A stretch of DNA of 23,836 nucleotides from JANMJD01 sp031371195. GTDB taxonomy: Bacteria > Actinomycetota > Acidimicrobiia > Acidimicrobiales > Ilumatobacteraceae. Positions 22,330 to 23,836 of the stretch are shown here, piece after piece. Position 1 is the stretch's first letter. Every line of letters begins with the position of its first letter. The notes under the pieces are model-generated. The model was not told the DNA's origin, did not search any database, and saw only the letters and a program-made list of their open reading frames with translations. Location: positions 1-23,836 of the forward strand of contig JANMJD010000069.1 of assembly GCA_031371195.1 (NCBI GenBank), read 5' to 3'. The position numbers and the translations under genes were made by a program.

Positions 22330-22362
22330 TGGAAAGTTCCAAGACCTTCCACGGATGTTCCA
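22330..22362 (+). promoter_or_regulatory. TGGAA/TTCCA half-site cluster at the transcription start
   Basis: TGGAA-ag-TTCCA (22330-22341) is a perfect inverted repeat at the predicted start. Two further TTCCA copies follow at 22347-22351 and 22358-22362, spaced 10 and 11 bp, so that all three lie on one face of the helix. This looks like an operator with phased half-sites, downstream of the promoter where a repressor would act. Confidence 0.45.
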
Positions 22363-22389
22363 TTCGGTCCGTCCAATCGAACCAAACAT

Positions 22390-22403
22390 GCAGGTCATCC
22401 TGC
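22390..22403 (+). other. Leader hairpin upstream of the binding-protein gene
   Basis: GCAGG and CCTGC flank a TCAT loop in the long 5' leader, 50 nt before the start codon. It may stabilise the abundant mRNA of a binding protein or act post-transcriptionally. No known riboswitch class was recognised. Confidence 0.3.
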
Positions 22404-22453
22404 GGGAACGGTGGCACCCGCCGCCGCTCCGATGTCTCCAAGGGGGAGCAAAC

Positions 22454-23836
22454 ATGATTCACGGTAAGCGCTTCGCTGCGTTTGCGGTCGCGACGGCATT
22501 TGTCGGCGTGGCTTGCGGCAGCTCAAGCTCCAACGGCACCGACGCCGCGGCCACCACCGCCGGCGGAGCGGACACGACGGCGGCAGCTGCTGCCGGTGGT
22601 GCGGATTCGGTCGCGGGTGGCGCCATCAAGTGCACCCAGCAGTACAAGGGCAAGGAAGTTCACATCTTCTCGCCCGTGCGCGACAGTGACACCGACAAGG
22701 CCGCCACCCGTCTGCGTGATGGCTACGCCCCGCTCGAGGCCTGCACCGGCCTCAAGGTCATCTACGACGGGACCGACAAGTTCGAGACCCAGGTCAAGGT
22801 GCTCGTCGACGGTGGCAACGCCCCCGACGTCATGGACTTCCCGCAGCCCGGTGGCTTCCTCGACCTGATCAAGAAGAACCAGCTGAAGCCGTTCCCCGAC
22901 GCACTCGCTGCCTCGGTGAAGAACGACAACGTCGCCGGTTGGCCCGAGCTGGCCACGGTCGACGGCAAGGTCTACGGCGTTCCCGCCCGGGCCAACGTCA
23001 AGTCGATGGTGTGGTACAGCCCGGCCGACTTCAAGGCCAAGGGCTATGCCATCCCGACCACGCTCGAGGAGCTCACCGCGCTGTCCGACAAGATCGCCGC
23101 CGACGGCGGTACGCCGTGGTGTCTCGGTATCGAATCCGGTGTCGCCACCGGCTGGGTGATCACGGACTGGTTCGAGGACATGATGCTGCGCATCAACGGC
23201 CCCGACGTGTATGACCAGTGGGTCCAGCACAAGATCCCGTTCAACGATCCTAAGGTCAAGGCTGTTGCCGACGCCGTCGGCGCGATCGTGAAGAACCCGA
23301 AGTACATCGGCTCCGACTCGGCCGTCAAGGCGATCGCCACGACCAAGTTCCAAGAGGGTGGCTTCCCGATCCTGCAGAAGAAGTGCTACATGCACAAGCA
23401 GGCGAGCTTCTACTCGACGATCTGGCCGAAGGGCACGACCATCGGCCCCGACGGCGCCGTCGACACGTTCTACTTCCCGGTGAAGAAGGGTGATCCGAAG
23501 TACATGCTCGGTGGCGGCGACCTGCTCGGCGCCGGAAACGACAAGCCCGAGACGTTCGACGTCTTGATGTACACCGGCTCCGCCGACTACGTCAACACCA
23601 TCGTGGCCGCCGGCGACACCTCGTTGTCGCCTCGCAAGGACTTCGACACGTCGAAGTTCTCCGATCCGGTGATCCGTGGTTTCGCCGAACTGCTCAAGGG
23701 CTCGGAGATCTTCCGCTTCGACGGTGCCGACATGATGCCGGCCGCCATCGGTTCGGGAGCGTTCTGGAAGGAAGCCACTGCGTGGATCGCCGGTGGCAGC
23801 ACCGACGACTTCCTCAACAACGTCGAGAAGGCTTGG
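22454..23836 (+). CDS. Lipoprotein sugar-binding protein of an ABC importer (3' end beyond window)
   Basis: The visible 461 codons encode an extracellular solute-binding protein (MalE/AglE-like, CUT1 class). A lipoprotein signal peptide ends at C21 (FVGVAC), followed by a Ser/Thr/Gly/Ala-rich linker (about 22-56) and then the binding domain (KEVHIFSPV, APDVMDFPQPGGFL, VDGKVYGVPARANVKSMVWY, GGGDLLGAG). It would sit anchored outside the membrane and deliver sugar, probably an alpha-glucoside given the LacI, GH13 and MalK neighbours, to permeases that should follow to the right. Start ATG 22454 has GGGGGAG just upstream. The coding frame is still open at the last base, so the C-terminus is missing here. 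Strong C/G third positions suggest high expression. Confidence 0.92.
   Translation, partial: MIHGKRFAAFAVATAFVGVACGSSSSNGTDAAATTAGGADTTAAAAAGGADSVAGGAIKCTQQYKGKEVHIFSPVRDSDTDKAATRLRDGYAPLEACTGLKVIYDGTDKFETQVKVLVDGGNAPDVMDFPQPGGFLDLIKKNQLKPFPDALAASVKNDNVAGWPELATVDGKVYGVPARANVKSMVWYSPADFKAKGYAIPTTLEELTALSDKIAADGGTPWCLGIESGVATGWVITDWFEDMMLRINGPDVYDQWVQHKIPFNDPKVKAVADAVGAIVKNPKYIGSDSAVKAIATTKFQEGGFPILQKKCYMHKQASFYSTIWPKGTTIGPDGAVDTFYFPVKKGDPKYMLGGGDLLGAGNDKPETFDVLMYTGSADYVNTIVAAGDTSLSPRKDFDTSKFSDPVIRGFAELLKGSEIFRFDGADMMPAAIGSGAFWKEATAWIAGGSTDDFLNNVEKAW

Noticed and set aside
22330..22453. A riboswitch in the long leader of the binding-protein gene
   Set aside because: Only a short hairpin is visible and no known riboswitch consensus was recognised.

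Overview
The window looks like the chromosome of a high-GC Gram-positive bacterium (Actinobacteriota, possibly Acidimicrobiia; the class is an inference). The grounds are the strong G/C third-position bias, the eno-ftsB gene pair, an Rv3032-like GT4 glucosyltransferase, an MsiK/UgpC-type sugar ABC ATPase, and many start codons lying 7-8 nt after a TANNNT -10 element, which suggests leaderless mRNAs. I see no tRNA, rRNA, CRISPR array, insertion sequence or phage gene.

Layout. 1-1019: an unresolved left edge, then an enoyl-CoA hydratase. 1199-4093: a membrane GGDEF-EAL protein, followed by the remnant of a second copy in which the N-terminal membrane segment is joined in frame to the last ~40 residues of an EAL domain. 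4026-11265: an alpha-glucan block. A GT4 glucosyltransferase and glycogen phosphorylase run leftwards; a GH13 branching enzyme and a GH57/DUF3536 protein run rightwards. The two arms diverge from a 44-bp spacer carrying two back-to-back -10 elements. 11318-13714: an SDR oxidoreductase, a convergent SAM methyltransferase, and a TetR regulator divergent from the methyltransferase across an AT-rich spacer. 13777-18128 (minus strand): enolase, FtsB/DivIC and a lone form-II CoxL-type molybdenum hydroxylase large subunit. 18320-23836: an alpha-glucoside uptake and hydrolysis locus with a LacI regulator and GH13 alpha-glucosidase in one operon, a convergent MalK-type ATPase, and a divergent lipoprotein sugar-binding protein cut by the right edge.

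How the genes fit together. The right-hand locus would import alpha-glucosides (binding protein, ATPase, permeases presumably beyond the window) and hydrolyse them under LacI control. The central block would elongate, branch and phosphorolyse an intracellular alpha-1,4/1,6-glucan. Enolase belongs to lower glycolysis. No glgC, coxM/coxS or sugar permease gene is present here.

The observations most worth a second look are the collapsed GGDEF-EAL paralogue, the repeated leaderless-promoter geometry including the double promoter of the glucan block, the palindromes and helically phased half-sites between malK and the binding-protein gene, and the similarity of the glucan/methyltransferase neighbourhood to the mycobacterial methylglucose-polysaccharide locus. 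No wholly new system could be demonstrated from sequence alone.
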